DNA of 41,661 bases, from assembly GCA_032718475.1 (NCBI GenBank), contig JAUCBJ010006555.1, positions 1 through 41,661 of the forward strand. The letters are read 5' to 3'. The stretch's first letter is position 1. The number at the start of each line of letters is the position of its first letter. Below, piece after piece: positions 31,690 through 41,661 of this stretch. Below the pieces are notes generated by a model. It did no database searches and had not been told where the DNA came from. It saw only the letters and a list, made by a program, of their open reading frames with translations. The position numbers and the translations under genes are program-made. Origin of the DNA: Nemertoderma westbladi. Lineage: Eukaryota; Xenacoelomorpha; Nemertodermatida; Nemertodermatidae.

Positions 31690-31870
31690 TTCATTATTAC
31701 TGAAGATAATTCACTATTACTTAGATATAATTCCAATTCAGTATTACTGAAACAATTCAATATTATTGAAATTCAGTATTATTGAAATATAATTCAACAT
31801 TTACTGAATATATTCAATGATTAATGAAAGATAATTTGTTATTAATGAATCTAAATTAATGATATTAAAA
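31690..31870. repeat. AT-rich run of short palindromic units
   Basis: Repeated small palindromes such as ttcagtattactgaa and ttcaatattattgaa follow one another every 20-30 bp with variable spacing. The pattern is a degenerate satellite of self-complementary units. No coding potential is seen. Confidence 0.7.
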
Positions 31871-32488
31871 ATTCAACACTCGTTGATGAGAAGTAATAGG
31901 CGTACAATCTCAATCTGCCTCGAACTATTGTATACTGTAGTTACACAGTCATATTAATAATATACATACATGTCATTCAGTATATAGGCCTATTACGAAA
32001 AGATATTCTGTGAATAATGAATGATAATTAATTATTAATGTGACTAAATTAATTAAATTAAATATCCGACACTCATATCGACATCGACATACGTATGGGA
32101 AGTACAGTATACTCTATACCCTGAAAATGGACTGCAAATTCAATCTGCGGCGAATACTCTAGATGTGAACCTCAGCAATCTGAAAATATATCCTCGCAGC
32201 CCCTGCAACGGCGCAAATGTAAAAACGGTGTCAAATGGAAAGTCAAAAAGAAAATACACAATACAAAAAATATATTTTATATCGAAAAATAAACGCCGAA
32301 CTTCTAAAGATTCCAATTTGATCAAAGATGGTCTGTTGAGATAGGCCTAACTTGCTTTATTCAGTGAGCACCTGGTAAAAGGTCGACGCGTAAAATATCG
32401 TTGCACCTGCTCTACAGTATCGATTAGTTTATGTGCAAATGGTGACACCATAATGGGGAGGGTCAATACTCAAGAAGAGACATGGCAG
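31871..32488. other. AT-rich spacer, nothing recognised
   Basis: I see no gene, repeat array or RNA. A 61-codon minus ORF at 32140-32325 is unsupported. Confidence 0.4.
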
Positions 32489-32554
32489 AATATGTAAGCA
32501 GAGAGCAGACAATATGTAAGCAGAGAGCAGACAATATGTAAGCAGAGAGCAGTC
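32489..32554. repeat. 22-bp tandem repeat, three copies
   Basis: Units begin aatatgtaagcagagagcag at 32489, 32511 and 32533, an exact 22-bp period with one mismatch in the last copy. Confidence 0.95.
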
Positions 32555-32914
32555 AATATTTGATGTAAAAACAACGGAAAATCATATTTACAATTTTCAT
32601 TGCCTTTTTAACCTGAGTACGAATGTACTTATCAAATTTCAAATCATTGCACAAAATGATTCCCAAATCTTTACAATCAATTTCCCATAGTGTCATAACT
32701 CAATCCTTAAATTAACTTAGATTGAATAATTATTCATTTGTATTTGCAAAAACAGTCTATCTCTATGATCTACAATACAATAATGACTCTAAACTTGCCT
32801 TATAGCCTACAATTATGCTTTTACTAGTTACCTAGTTTTACTACAGTAGTTTCCTAAAATTTAATGGTCTATCCAACATCACACACGCCATTTATATAGC
32901 TACAGTATGTTAGT

Positions 32915-33800
32915 TTTCGTGCCATGGTAACTTTCTGACACCCATCTACAGTATTTTTCGTGCTAAAATTTTCAAAAGTTTTTATGACAAACTAAAATAA
33001 ATTTATTTGCGGTATATCGCGTTTTTTGGATGTTGATGACGATTGTAGAACTCAAATATAGCATTCGAGAAAATTTTTTATAATTTTGAATGTAGCACGA
33101 TGTAGCACATGAGCTGGGGCACGAAAAAACAAGTAATGATGATGAGTACTGTAATGACATGATAATGAAAAATCAGCATGAAATCGAGCCAATTTTTTGA
33201 CCTTTATTGAAATTTTTGATTTTTTTTGGAGTGCTGATCACGAATATGATACTGAAATATATCGTACCTTGTTGATTATGGCTTCTTAGAAATGTGTTAA
33301 TGTGCGGCACGAAAAATATAAATGTAGACAATTTCTTAATAAAAAATCATTACTAAATCAACCTAATTTCATGACATTAGGGGTTTTCTGAGAAGCTGGT
33401 CACGAATATGAGACTCATAAATATCCTATTATCCAACCAAATTCAAATTTTGGCATTTGTAAGTTTTATGCTACAGTTGCATTTTTGGTCCCACCAGAGA
33501 AGCACTAAAAACGAAAGTTTCATTACCACAGAACATATTTATCTAGTAGTTGTACAGTATCATGGTCAGTATTTATACTGTACTGTATGATCAGTTCTAA
33601 CAATATTTTATATTAGCCGTGGCTCAAAACCCTTACTCGTCATAAATATTTATAAAGGCAAAATTTAACCGTATGAAATCTTTGCTACTTCTACTTTTCA
33701 TCCTGGGGTATCAGAACGGCCCCAAAAATGACGTTTGACGTACGAGAAATATTATTAACAAGTTTCATCGTGATCAGCGACCTCGAAAACCCATATACCT
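32915..33800 (-). repeat. TGATCACGA-motif repeat, inverted copy 2
   Basis: The reverse complement matches about 20950-21730. Shared features include gggttttcgaggtcgctgat with cacgatgaaact, then the run ending caaaattata, and acttttgaaaattttagcac with gaaa. Motif copies lie near 33235, 33395 and 33770. Divergence is considerable, so both are old copies of one dispersed family. It is non-coding as far as I can see. Confidence 0.7.
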
Positions 33801-33884
33801 TCGGAATTATCAAACCAAACACAACATATTTTTGTGTTCTAGCCAATTACGTATTAAAAAAAGCTGGGCCAGATAGGGTTTATA

Positions 33885-34205
33885 TCTGAGATAGACTGTT
33901 TTGACATGTAAGTATGTCAAGAACTTAGGTAAAACAACAAATTTATACATGCCAAAACAGATTATATCTGAGATAGACGGTTTTGGCATACAAATCTCTA
34001 TGAAAACATAAAAGCAAATACGCTCTATTTCACATTACACTATGTACTGTAGATCGAAGTTTCAGTTAAAAAATATGCTGTTCAAAGAATTCTATGACTA
34101 TAACTTACCTAATGACATCATTTCACAGGATTTCCACCAATCAGGATTCAAATTGCGTTTTTCGCAAAACTATGTAAAAATGAGATAGACGGTTTTGGCA
34201 TTTAA
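33885..34205. repeat. Three copies of a 20-bp motif with a hairpin
   Basis: The motif gagatagacggttttggcat (or a close variant) occurs at about 33888, 33970 and 34182. The middle copy pairs with an upstream tgccaaaac (33951 onward) to make a hairpin. The first copy overlaps a small palindrome, ttgacat/atgtcaa (33900-33919). The role is unknown. Confidence 0.6.
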
Positions 34206-34269
34206 GGGCAGAATAGTCTCCTTGCTAAGTCTTACTTTTCAATGAATGTGTATCTGCTTACGTAGGTGT

Positions 34270-34626
34270 ATCCCGGACCCGGATTATGTCAGTGGCTCAG
34301 TGTAGCTTCCATTATATTGAGATGTGATATTAGTGATATTGAGATCACACAGTCAAGAGTAGAAGGGCGGTATAGAGCAGCGAGTGGAACAGAAGCTCGC
34401 GGGACCGATAAATATTATACTCCTTTCTCTGTGTTATGGTGAATCTACACCGGCCCAGGACAAGGTTCCTGCGTTTTGCTCCAATGACCCATCACCAGAC
34501 ATTATGACTTTTTGTTGGGCACAGCTTTTGCAAAGTCGACTAAGACGTCCAGGTGCCATGTGGGATTGAACTGGTGACCTCCGGGTTGGAAGTCTGACGC
34601 TCTAACCATTCAGCTACCGGCTCAGG
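34270..34626 (-). mobile_element. tRNA-derived SINE, minus strand
   Basis: On the minus strand, 34626-34552 reads like a tRNA. It has gagccggtagctgaatgg and ttagagc (box A), an anticodon-loop-like gacttccaac, and ccagttcaatccc (box B). The anticodon-stem pairing is broken, so it is not a working tRNA. It most resembles tRNA-Gly(UCC), tentatively. Non-tRNA sequence follows directly down to about 34270. No clear tail was found, so the 3' end is approximate. The boxes would form an RNA polymerase III promoter. Confidence 0.75.
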
Positions 34627-34906
34627 TAAAAGATAGGCAGGCCCCTAGACCTGGAAACACTATCTGATACCTTGTATGTACGCAATTTACCACCTCATGG
34701 CCTCCCATCTGTCAATACCATAATATGCCACTGTGCTCAACCCTACAGTGTACTTGGCTGTGGGTGTCGGATTTCAAATGAAATATATCTAACTTACTCT
34801 ACTGTACTTACCGGTAAAATAATAATTTTAATTTCATATCCATACATATGGAGTAATTGAAGCGGTCTATAAATAAAATAAATGAATTATTATAATTACT
34901 AATTAT
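34627..34906. other. Short spacer, nothing recognised
   Basis: A 62-codon ORF (34672-34860) is unsupported. No repeat is seen. Confidence 0.4.
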
Positions 34907-37101
34907 CCCAGTGAAAAATGCGCATGCGTATCGCAAGTGATTTTAAAGCGTCATGCGTTTTTATTGCGGCTCAATAAATAGCGATAAAACTCTTGTGGTT
35001 CGCATGTGAATCACATGTAAAATAGGGAAGCGATTCCACACATGCGATTCACAACTTAATTTTACGCATGTGATTCCGTGCATGAAAATCGCATGCGAAT
35101 CACACCTCATTTAACGCTTATTTTACGCATGTTTTACACCATGAGATTCTCATGAGTTAATTCCCATGCGAATCGCATGTTTTTAATTACACTAAAGATT
35201 ATTAATTAAAATAAAGTTGCCTATCAAGAAATAAATAGTTTTAAAATATAAAATTGATGAATAGGAATTATCTAATATGGCTGTCAATTATAGAGATTAT
35301 ATTAATATATTTTATAGAATTGAAAATTATAGGGAATAGTTAAAAGTGTATCATGGATATTCTAATCTATTTGTATTATCCTCTATATAACCAACCATTT
35401 CTACTGTAGTATTGATTCATGCAGCATGTCTAGTGTTCTATGTCTAGAGAGTGTAATGTAATGTAATGTTAGGTGTACGCGCTTTTGAAGACCTTTAGCA
35501 GTTTAACCTGCCAAAATTTATATGTCTTTTGGTTTATAAATATACTTTAGAAGATGACAAATATTTAATACCAATAAACACAACATTAGCAGAAGCCAGC
35601 CTAGTGCGCGTCCATTCACCCGCTGGATATACCCGGGGGGCTGGATTCTTAGGGCTTAGATTATTATTGCAGTGAAAACTTACTGTATTATTCGATTGAT
35701 CGTTAATAAATAATTTCTGACTAATATTATTCACTTTCGGGAAATATTAACAGTTCCTTTAGGACGTGGCGCTCTATCTAAGTAAACAGAGATATGACTT
35801 ATACTAATCACAACGGTAAGTCGGTAAGGCTTATGATTCACGTATGAGGCGCATTCTTTAGGAAATGCTTAGTTATCAGCCACAATCATGCACACTACCG
35901 GTAACACACAATACTGCTCACTAAATTGCCGACCGTCAATGAATTTTATCATATATAAAGCGAACAGCAACGGACTCATGTAGTGCTTATCAAATAGCAT
36001 TAAATTCACTACAAACCACAATAATATAAGTCGCAATCGCTATATATAACCCGTCTCTCTAACCTGTAGTGTATCAAGAAAATTGGGAAATTTGGGTTCT
36101 TTATATATGTTCTCCAAATAATATTCAACCAAAACACAACAGTAAACCGCAGTATAATAATGTATGTTGAACCGATAATGTAAGACTGAACGGAGTTGCA
36201 CCGATTGTTATGTTATGATAACAGTTATACGCTCTATAATTTAAGCCTACTAATGTTTCTTCTAAAGTATGAAAACGAGTTGACTCTAGAGCCGGTGTTC
36301 CTGGCCTAGATAGAAACAACACAACAGTATCAAGAAAAAACAGTAAGACTGAACACTCCTAGTATGATCGGCCGAATATCTCCACATCGACAGAAAAAAT
36401 CGCTCTGATTGGCTTAAGCTAAACAAAGAACCATGTGTCCAATGGCCGTTTCCATGTCAGCAACCAGCTGTTAGATGTCGTAATCTGAATCATCACGGCT
36501 AAGCTGTGTAAATGTATTTGGTGCATTGCGGGTTTTTTGCCTTACCATGTCCTCCAAAGCACGTATATAGAAGAATGACTTTTATGTCCGTTAAAACACC
36601 TATAACGGTACCTTGCGGGCGAGGGGAATATATATATAGTTAGAGAGCCTTTTAGAGTATTCCAGCGCCTGGGGGGAAACTGGATTGCGAAGCAAAAGGG
36701 CCAGTTATATCCCACAGAAGCTTTTACATTAGGTAAGTACAGTAGGCAGATGATATGGAAGCCCATCAACCGTTAGTGGAATAATCAACTACTGTATCAC
36801 ATTTTCTGTCACAAAGGTCTCAATATATTACACACACAAAACTCACAAACCAGTAGATTTTTGCGATATTTATGCGTCATGACGCTTGAAAGTCGCAAGT
36901 GAATCGCATGTGAGTTTTATGCGACTAAACGCAAGTTGTTGTGATTTTTATGCGACTTAACGCAAGTTGTTGCGATATTTATGTGACATAACTCAAGTAG
37001 ATCGCTTGCGTAAATGTCGGGCCATACCTCTAGGGAATCACATGAGATACGCCTGCATGCCTGTTGCACGCATGCGATACGCTTGCGCACTTTTCACTGG
37101 G
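34907..37101. mobile_element. TIR element with CCCAGTG ends and GCATGCG-rich arms
   Basis: The left end reads CCCAGTGAAAA, then tgcgcatgcgtatcgcaag. The right end, reverse complemented, reads CCCAGTGAAAA, then gtgcgcaagcgtatcgcatg. Flanks show a possible 2-bp AT duplication. Both subterminal parts (to about 35190, and from about 36860) are packed with variants of gcatgcg, cgcatgtga and gcgactta, many of them palindromic. Without the solo LTR it carries, it would be about 935 bp. No transposase is visible. The superfamily is undecided. Confidence 0.7.
35474..36728. mobile_element. Diverged solo LTR of the same BEL family
   Basis: It aligns along its length with the LTRs at 5230-7813 and 19265-20428. 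Matching stretches include gacctttagcagtttaacct, ttcgattgatcgtta and acagttcctttaggacgtgg, and it ends agcttttaca. It starts TGTACGCGC. A perfect 5-bp duplication, TTAGG, flanks it (35469-35473 and 36729-36733). Its divergence is clearly greater than that between the two LTRs of the full element, so it marks an older insertion. The small minus ORFs inside are shadows. Confidence 0.9.
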
Positions 37102-37717
37102 ATGAGTATCACGATAAAAACTATTTAAAAATAGGGCATAGTGGAGGACCGAGTTGCATATTGTATGATTTTGGTGCAGGATTTATAGTGTTCCTTGGTT
37201 GTTGCCGGGCGGTCACATACCCAACCAGCCAACAGACACATGATTCCGTGGGCCTCCAGCATTTCTGCCGATCACACAGCTTATGATGATAGCCGTTACA
37301 TATTATTTGGGCCGCTACGCGTCTGCGGGTGCCAGTAAGGCGGGATATATTTATATCTCCCTCTAGCGGATTATCTATACGGCATTCAGTATTGCTGTCG
37401 ATGAAGCGTACTTGCTAACTCCGCACCAGAGCTTCCACCGGTAAACCGGTACTTACCGGTAAAATAAAGTATTTATTATCGTTGCCTATTGCTGTATTGG
37501 TACACTGGTACAGGCAAATCAGTTACCGGAAATCGGCACAGGGGCCTAATCAATGACTAACAGACTGATGGTGATGCATGTTCTAATCTATCCCTACTGG
37601 TAGTGGTAGCTGGTTACTGCTGTACTGGGTTACTGATACTGATGTACTGCATACCACATACCGGTACTGGGATAGCGAGAGTGTCAGATAGCAATCAGTT
37701 CACTGTTCGGATAACAA
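37102..37717. other. Upstream region of MED10
   Basis: No gene is seen. The 90-codon ORF that starts in the TIR element (37014) is unsupported. Several ttaccggtaa/taccggta palindromes occur near 37438-37460. The MED10 promoter should lie here, but I can assign no element. Confidence 0.4.
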
Positions 37718-38968
37718 ATGACACAACCACCGGCTTCAGATCGCTTTACTTCTCTAGAGGAACAACTCGAACATCTAATCGAAAATTCCAGACAACTCGG
37801 GATAATTTCCGGGGAGTTCCAGGATCAGGGACAGGCGGTTCTTAATCAGAAGATCAACAGCATCATTGCAGGTTAGAAATCAGGAAATACCGGTATCAGA
37901 TTTCAGCTTAATTTAGTACCTAATTCAGCTAAATTTAAATTAATGAATGAAATGGATTGGATTGGACATAGATATGGACATATTTCATGAGGCAACTCGG
38001 CACGGCATCTTCTTAATTCAGTAATTAGAATGGTTCAAATGGCAAGCTGGCAATAGTGAAGTGTAAAAAGCGAAAAGACAATTTCAACTATATTTTTTTA
38101 TTATTTTTCTGCGAACGCGCGATATACTTTTATGTCTCGCTCGATATTTTCACTCCGGTAGGACCATTGAGTTTGAATAGAATCCGGGAACATGCAATAA
38201 AATACGGATAGTGTGCGCTGCTAGTGTTTCTAATGATATACTTTCAGCTTACTGGTTTAGGTAATATCATTAATAAATTGTATTATATTATAATTTTCAG
38301 CAAATTTAAATTAGTAGTACCGGTACAGATTTAAACTTTGCATGGAACTGGGACAAAACCAAGCGTTATTTGTAAGCCGATGTTCTCGGGACCTTTTATG
38401 GGCACATATGCCAGTATGCTACAAATGTTATCTGTAATGAAAGCCTATTGGCTGCGTGTTGGTCGAATTAAAGTGGTCACCCAAGCAGGCATTAACATGC
38501 CTTCCCTCCCTTAATTAATAATAATATCATACTGCCGGTATATAAATACAAATGACTTATACTATACAGGTACGTCACGTCATTCTGATGCTACACAAAA
38601 CAAACTTTACTAGTTATATATCTTGTGGTAACCCAATGTAGTTCTGTAATATTATAGACTTAGACAAATATCATTCCCTTGTATTGTAACTAGACTACGT
38701 TTTTACAGATCTTGGAGAAATCGATAGATTTCGTGTGCAAGTTCGAGACGTCCAGATACCACTGGAAGTGTTTGATTACATCGACGAAGGTCGGAACCCT
38801 CAACTCTATACCAAGGACTGTATGGAGAGAGCTCTAGAAAAAAATAAACTAATAAAGGGTAAACTAGATGTTCTAGAACACTTCAAATCTACGCTGATAA
38901 CCCAACTCACCGAGGTATTCCCCGAAGCCATGGCAACGTATAAACAAACAAGAGGTCTGTCCGAGTAG
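37718..38968 (+). CDS. MED10: Mediator complex subunit 10, two exons
   Basis: Exon 1 is 37718-37871 and exon 2 is 38709-38968. The intron is 837 bp, with donor G|GTTAGA and acceptor TTTTTACAG. The spliced length of 414 bp gives 137 residues, against 135 in human. Exon 1 encodes L-E-E-Q-L-E-H-L-I-E-N-S-R-Q-L-G-I-I. Exon 2 encodes the family hallmark P-L-E-V-F-D-Y-I-D-E-G-R-N-P-Q-L-Y-T-K and ends near V-F-P-E-A-M-A. MED10 sits in the middle module of Mediator, which links activators to RNA polymerase II in the nucleus. The start was chosen because it gives the normal family N-terminus. The stop lies only 28 bp before the PLD6 start on the same strand, with no room for a normal 3' UTR. Confidence 0.95.
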
Positions 38969-38996
38969 ATTAAAGAGCTAATTAACGGCTAATTCA

Positions 38997-39707
38997 ATGG
39001 ATTTCCTAAAACAGATAACTCCCATCTCTAAACGGCGGGTTTTATTTTCTGTTTTATCTCTGAGTTTCTTTATAGAAATCCTTTATAAACTCTATAAACG
39101 CAGGAGGAGAGCGACCGGTAAAGCGAAGGTTTCGCCTCGAACTCAAACTATTTGGTTCCCCGACACTAAACTGGTGAACCGCGGTCTGCGTCGTCGACTC
39201 AGTAGCGAGAGTAGCGAGGATGTGAGCTCGTACGACGGCGGACCGTTAACCCAACTAGCGGACGTGTTGAACGAGGCCACTAGAACCCTGGATCTCTGCG
39301 TTTATTGTTTCACTAGTCAATATCTTGGAGATGTTGTCATTGGTATCCAAGGGAAGGGGGTAGTCGTACGGTTTATAACAGATCTGCAGCAGATGGGGAT
39401 GAGTAAGTGTCAGGTAGACCGACTGCTTAAAGCCGGGGTGTCTGTGAGACACAATAAGGGCGAGTTTCTCATGCACAATAAGTACGCGATATTAGATGGA
39501 ACCACTGTACTAACAGGTTCATTTAACTGGACTAATAACGCCACAGTGGCCAACCACGAGAATATTGTTGTTCTTGATTTACAGCAAGTTGTTGAAGATT
39601 ACAAGAACAACTTTGAAACTCTTTGGAATAAATTCGACTATAGTAAGAAATCGAATCTTACCGCGATAGACGTAGAACGACCTTCAATGAGCGCGATGGG
39701 TCTGTAA
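38997..39707 (+). CDS. PLD6: PLD6/Zucchini mitochondrial cardiolipin hydrolase, piRNA nuclease
   Basis: A 236-codon single exon (human 252). The N-terminal hydrophobic stretch (about 14-33), flanked by R-R-R-R, matches the mitochondrial outer-membrane anchor. The single phospholipase D motif is H160-x-K162-x4-D167, followed by T-G-S-F-N-W-T, with L-D-L-C-V-Y-C-F-T-S upstream. All are typical of PLD6. One motif per chain means the active site forms in a homodimer. The family cuts piRNA precursors at the mitochondrial surface, and cardiolipin hydrolysis has also been reported. Catalytic residues are intact. It follows MED10 head to tail after 28 bp. No splice acceptor with a pyrimidine tract is visible in the gap, so expression from a shared transcript, reinitiation or a promoter inside MED10 must be considered. 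Confidence 0.95.
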   Translation: MDFLKQITPISKRRVLFSVLSLSFFIEILYKLYKRRRRATGKAKVSPRTQTIWFPDTKLVNRGLRRRLSSESSEDVSSYDGGPLTQLADVLNEATRTLDLCVYCFTSQYLGDVVIGIQGKGVVVRFITDLQQMGMSKCQVDRLLKAGVSVRHNKGEFLMHNKYAILDGTTVLTGSFNWTNNATVANHENIVVLDLQQVVEDYKNNFETLWNKFDYSKKSNLTAIDVERPSMSAMGL

Positions 39708-40267
39708 TAGTGTCTGTCAGGCGTTGCCACCCTACAAGTCCAGGCTGTGAGCTACATTTACTGATTAATAATTTTAATATCTTTGAAATAATTTAATTTG
39801 GCTACTAGTATCCAGTTTAATGGTAAAGTAATAGTTTTTTCTGACAGGGACGGGCATAGAAAGGATACTAGGAAGGGAAGGATATTAAATATCATTTATT
39901 AAATATTAAATATCATTAAATAGTCGATAAATGAGTACCATTATAGTTCTGAGGGGACCGCACTGGAAATAGTAGTGAGACTTTGTGAATAACGCCCGAA
40001 GAAAACTTTACTTTTAATTATGTCTGAATTTTCGTCAAATTAAATTAATTTTAGTTAAGGTTTTCATGTTCCCAAAGGATTAAACCACGTTTAAAAACAT
40101 TCAGATTAAAGCTGTTCGTAGCGGTAACAGCGCTGTGATTTCGCATCGCACATTGACACCGCCGAGGTTTCGCATCGCTCATTGGCAAAGCTATCACCGC
40201 GTTCTCTACTAGTACTACTACGATCGGCATGCTGCATTGCAGCTGCATTATATACATTACATATATA
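39708..40267. other. 3' region of PLD6 and spacer
   Basis: ATTAAA at 39884-39889 is a possible variant poly(A) signal about 180 bp after the stop. No canonical AATAAA was seen close by. The 93-codon minus ORF at 40051-40332 is unsupported. Confidence 0.45.
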
Positions 40268-41310
40268 TTAAGAATGCTGTGCCGGCTTGTCGATAAAATT
40301 GCCCCGCCACAACTCCCTATCACCCATGACATTTGCTAGATCATCCGCATCTTCAAGGCCAGTGTCCTTTAAGATGCGGCTCACGAAAGTCATGGGCTGT
40401 TCACCATGCTTATTCATTCCATGAGGCTGCCAAAGTACAAGATTATGCACTGGCTGGTCCTCACGGCGAAAGCAATGTCCTGCAAAGCGGAGGCGGTTCC
40501 GTTCAAGTGTCAAGCTAGTGGAGATTAATGGAACTATATTGTATAGAGTCTGATTGGAGATGTGTGCATTGTACTTGACACAATGAACCCGGCGTAGCAT
40601 TCTTGTGAAAGTGCCATCCAGAGATTTGGTATCCTCTGCAGTTAGAGCCCAGCAGGGACTCCCATGTAAGAGTACTGGTTCTACTGTTGCCCTAAATAAT
40701 AGAACCTTGCGGTTCCGTTTTATTCTATGGGACTTCGAAATCCTGGACAAACTATTTAACGCTGCCCATGCCTTCCCCTTACGTATCCGAAGGTCTTCAC
40801 GTGAATTTCTGATTAATGATCCCAAGTAGCAGAAGTCATCTACGTGCCATCCTTAGCTTATGCCCTCACGATCAGACATTTCTTGAGGGCTGTCTAGGTT
40901 GACTGTCATGATTTTGGTCTTCTTGGAATTTACAAAAAGACCAAAACTAAAAGCAACCTGCTCCAATGAGCAGAGGATCCTTTGGGCACCCTCTCATCCT
41001 CACCCTCAGATCAGCAAGGTACTTTGCTGGATTTCCTCTACTTCTTGTCCCAGTAGGGGGTGTTACCATCACCCCATCTCATCTTTATTAAGATGGTCTA
41101 AGGATAAGGACATGCGTAGAACAAAATCAACCACGATCGGTGTCATCATCAGCAGTAGACACAAACGTGTCGGAACCATCGTACAGTGATCTGATTGATA
41201 GCTGCAATAAATTCCTCAGGAATCCCATATGCTGCCAGAATGCTGAACATACGTGGTCGGGAGACTGAGTCGAAGGCTTTAAAGAAATCAACAAAGATAA
41301 TAGCCAGTTG
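40268..41310 (-). pseudogene. Non-LTR retrotransposon reverse transcriptase, 5'-truncated and decayed
   Basis: The minus strand encodes LINE-type RT segments. Near 41290-41240 lies A-I-I-F-V-D-F-F-K-A-F-D-S (RT motif with its first catalytic Asp), then A-A-Y-G-I-P-E-E-F-I. At 40990-40910 are K-K-T-K-I-M and neighbours. The 185-codon ORF 40825-40268 carries C-Y-L-G-S-L-I just upstream, then G-K-A-W-A-A-L-N, R-A-T-V-E-P-V-L-L-H-G and R-L-R-F-A-G-H-C. This is the usual C-terminal tail of jockey/RTE-like RTs. Stops and frameshifts lie at 40860 and through 40980-41160, and the catalytic Y/F-A-D-D box is not preserved. The upstream part is replaced by a 46-bp satellite. Confidence 0.85.
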
Positions 41311-41311
41311 T

Positions 41312-41661
41312 AAACTATTTATTATAGGTCCGCTGTATCAAGCACCCTAGTGTTAGCAAACTATTTATTATGGGTCAGCTGTATCAAACACCCTAGTGTT
41401 AGCAAACTATTTATTATGGGTCCGCTGTATCAAACACCCTAGTGTTAGCAAACTATTTATTATGGGTCCGCTGTATCAAGCACCCTAGTGTTAGCAAACT
41501 ATTTATTATGGGTCCGCTGTATCAAGCACCCTAGTGTTAGCAAACTATTTATTATGGGTCCGCTGTATCAAGCACCCTAGTGTTAGCAAACTATTTATTA
41601 TGGGTCCGCTGTATCAAGCACCCTAGTGTTAGCAAACTATTTATTATGGGTCCGCTGTATC
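41312..41661. repeat. 46-bp satellite running off the window end
   Basis: Near-identical units begin aaactatttattatgggtcc at 41312, 41358, 41404 and onward every 46 bp, about 7.6 copies to the window edge. Differences between units are single bases. It directly abuts, and interrupts, the LINE RT coding sequence. Confidence 0.97.

Noticed and set aside
34552-34626. Functional tRNA-Gly gene
   Set aside because: The anticodon stem does not pair, and a SINE body follows directly in place of a terminator.
37603-37845. 80-codon ORF overlapping MED10 exon 1
   Set aside because: The other frame gives the conserved MED10 N-terminus and a proper splice donor.

Overview
This is a repeat-dense stretch of an animal nuclear genome. 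It holds three recognisable host genes: a RIOX1/NO66-type JmjC protein, the Mediator subunit MED10, and the piRNA-pathway nuclease PLD6/Zucchini. It also holds a BEL/Pao LTR retrotransposon, a class known from animals. GT-AG splicing, poly(A) signals, a tRNA-derived SINE and a non-LTR retrotransposon remnant all fit a metazoan. AT-rich spacers and frequent palindromic octamers (TAGGCCTA, TACCGGTA) suggest a marine invertebrate, but I cannot name a phylum.

Layout. 1-1236: partial copy of a mobile element with 315-bp core repeats and a CGA microsatellite. 2160-23690: a large inverted arrangement. A flank plus 68-bp satellite array (plus orientation) lies on the left, and the same array plus flank (minus orientation) lies at 22735-23690. 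The left array was hit first by an LTR element, now a 587-bp solo LTR with TSD GTGAC. It was also hit by a 15.2-kb BEL/Pao element (5230-20428, minus strand, TSD AAGCC), whose 3' LTR carries a nested copy of the 315-bp-core element. The BEL element has a 1007-codon gag ORF with a long alanine-rich helix. It has a broken pol (stops, frameshifts, altered RT and RNase H catalytic residues, a perfect foldback in the integrase tail) and an unrecognised third ORF after pol.

20795-22610 holds palindromic repeats; one type recurs inverted at 32915-33800. 24014-25843 is a 1830-bp terminal-inverted-repeat transposon with a 9-bp TSD (Mutator-like). 27451-29817 is an intronless RIOX1-like gene in which the first iron-binding His of the JmjC site is Arg. 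30-37 kb holds small satellites, a SINE, and a CCCAGTG-ended TIR element that contains a second solo LTR of the same BEL family (TSD TTAGG).

37718-39707 holds MED10 (two exons) and PLD6 head to tail with only 28 bp between stop and start, which suggests a shared transcript. The window ends in a decayed LINE reverse transcriptase (minus strand) cut by a 46-bp satellite running off the edge.

By nesting, the 68-bp array is oldest, then the LTR elements, then the 315-bp-core element inside the BEL LTR. The three host genes do not form one pathway, though PLD6 acts in transposon silencing and sits in a transposon-rich neighbourhood.
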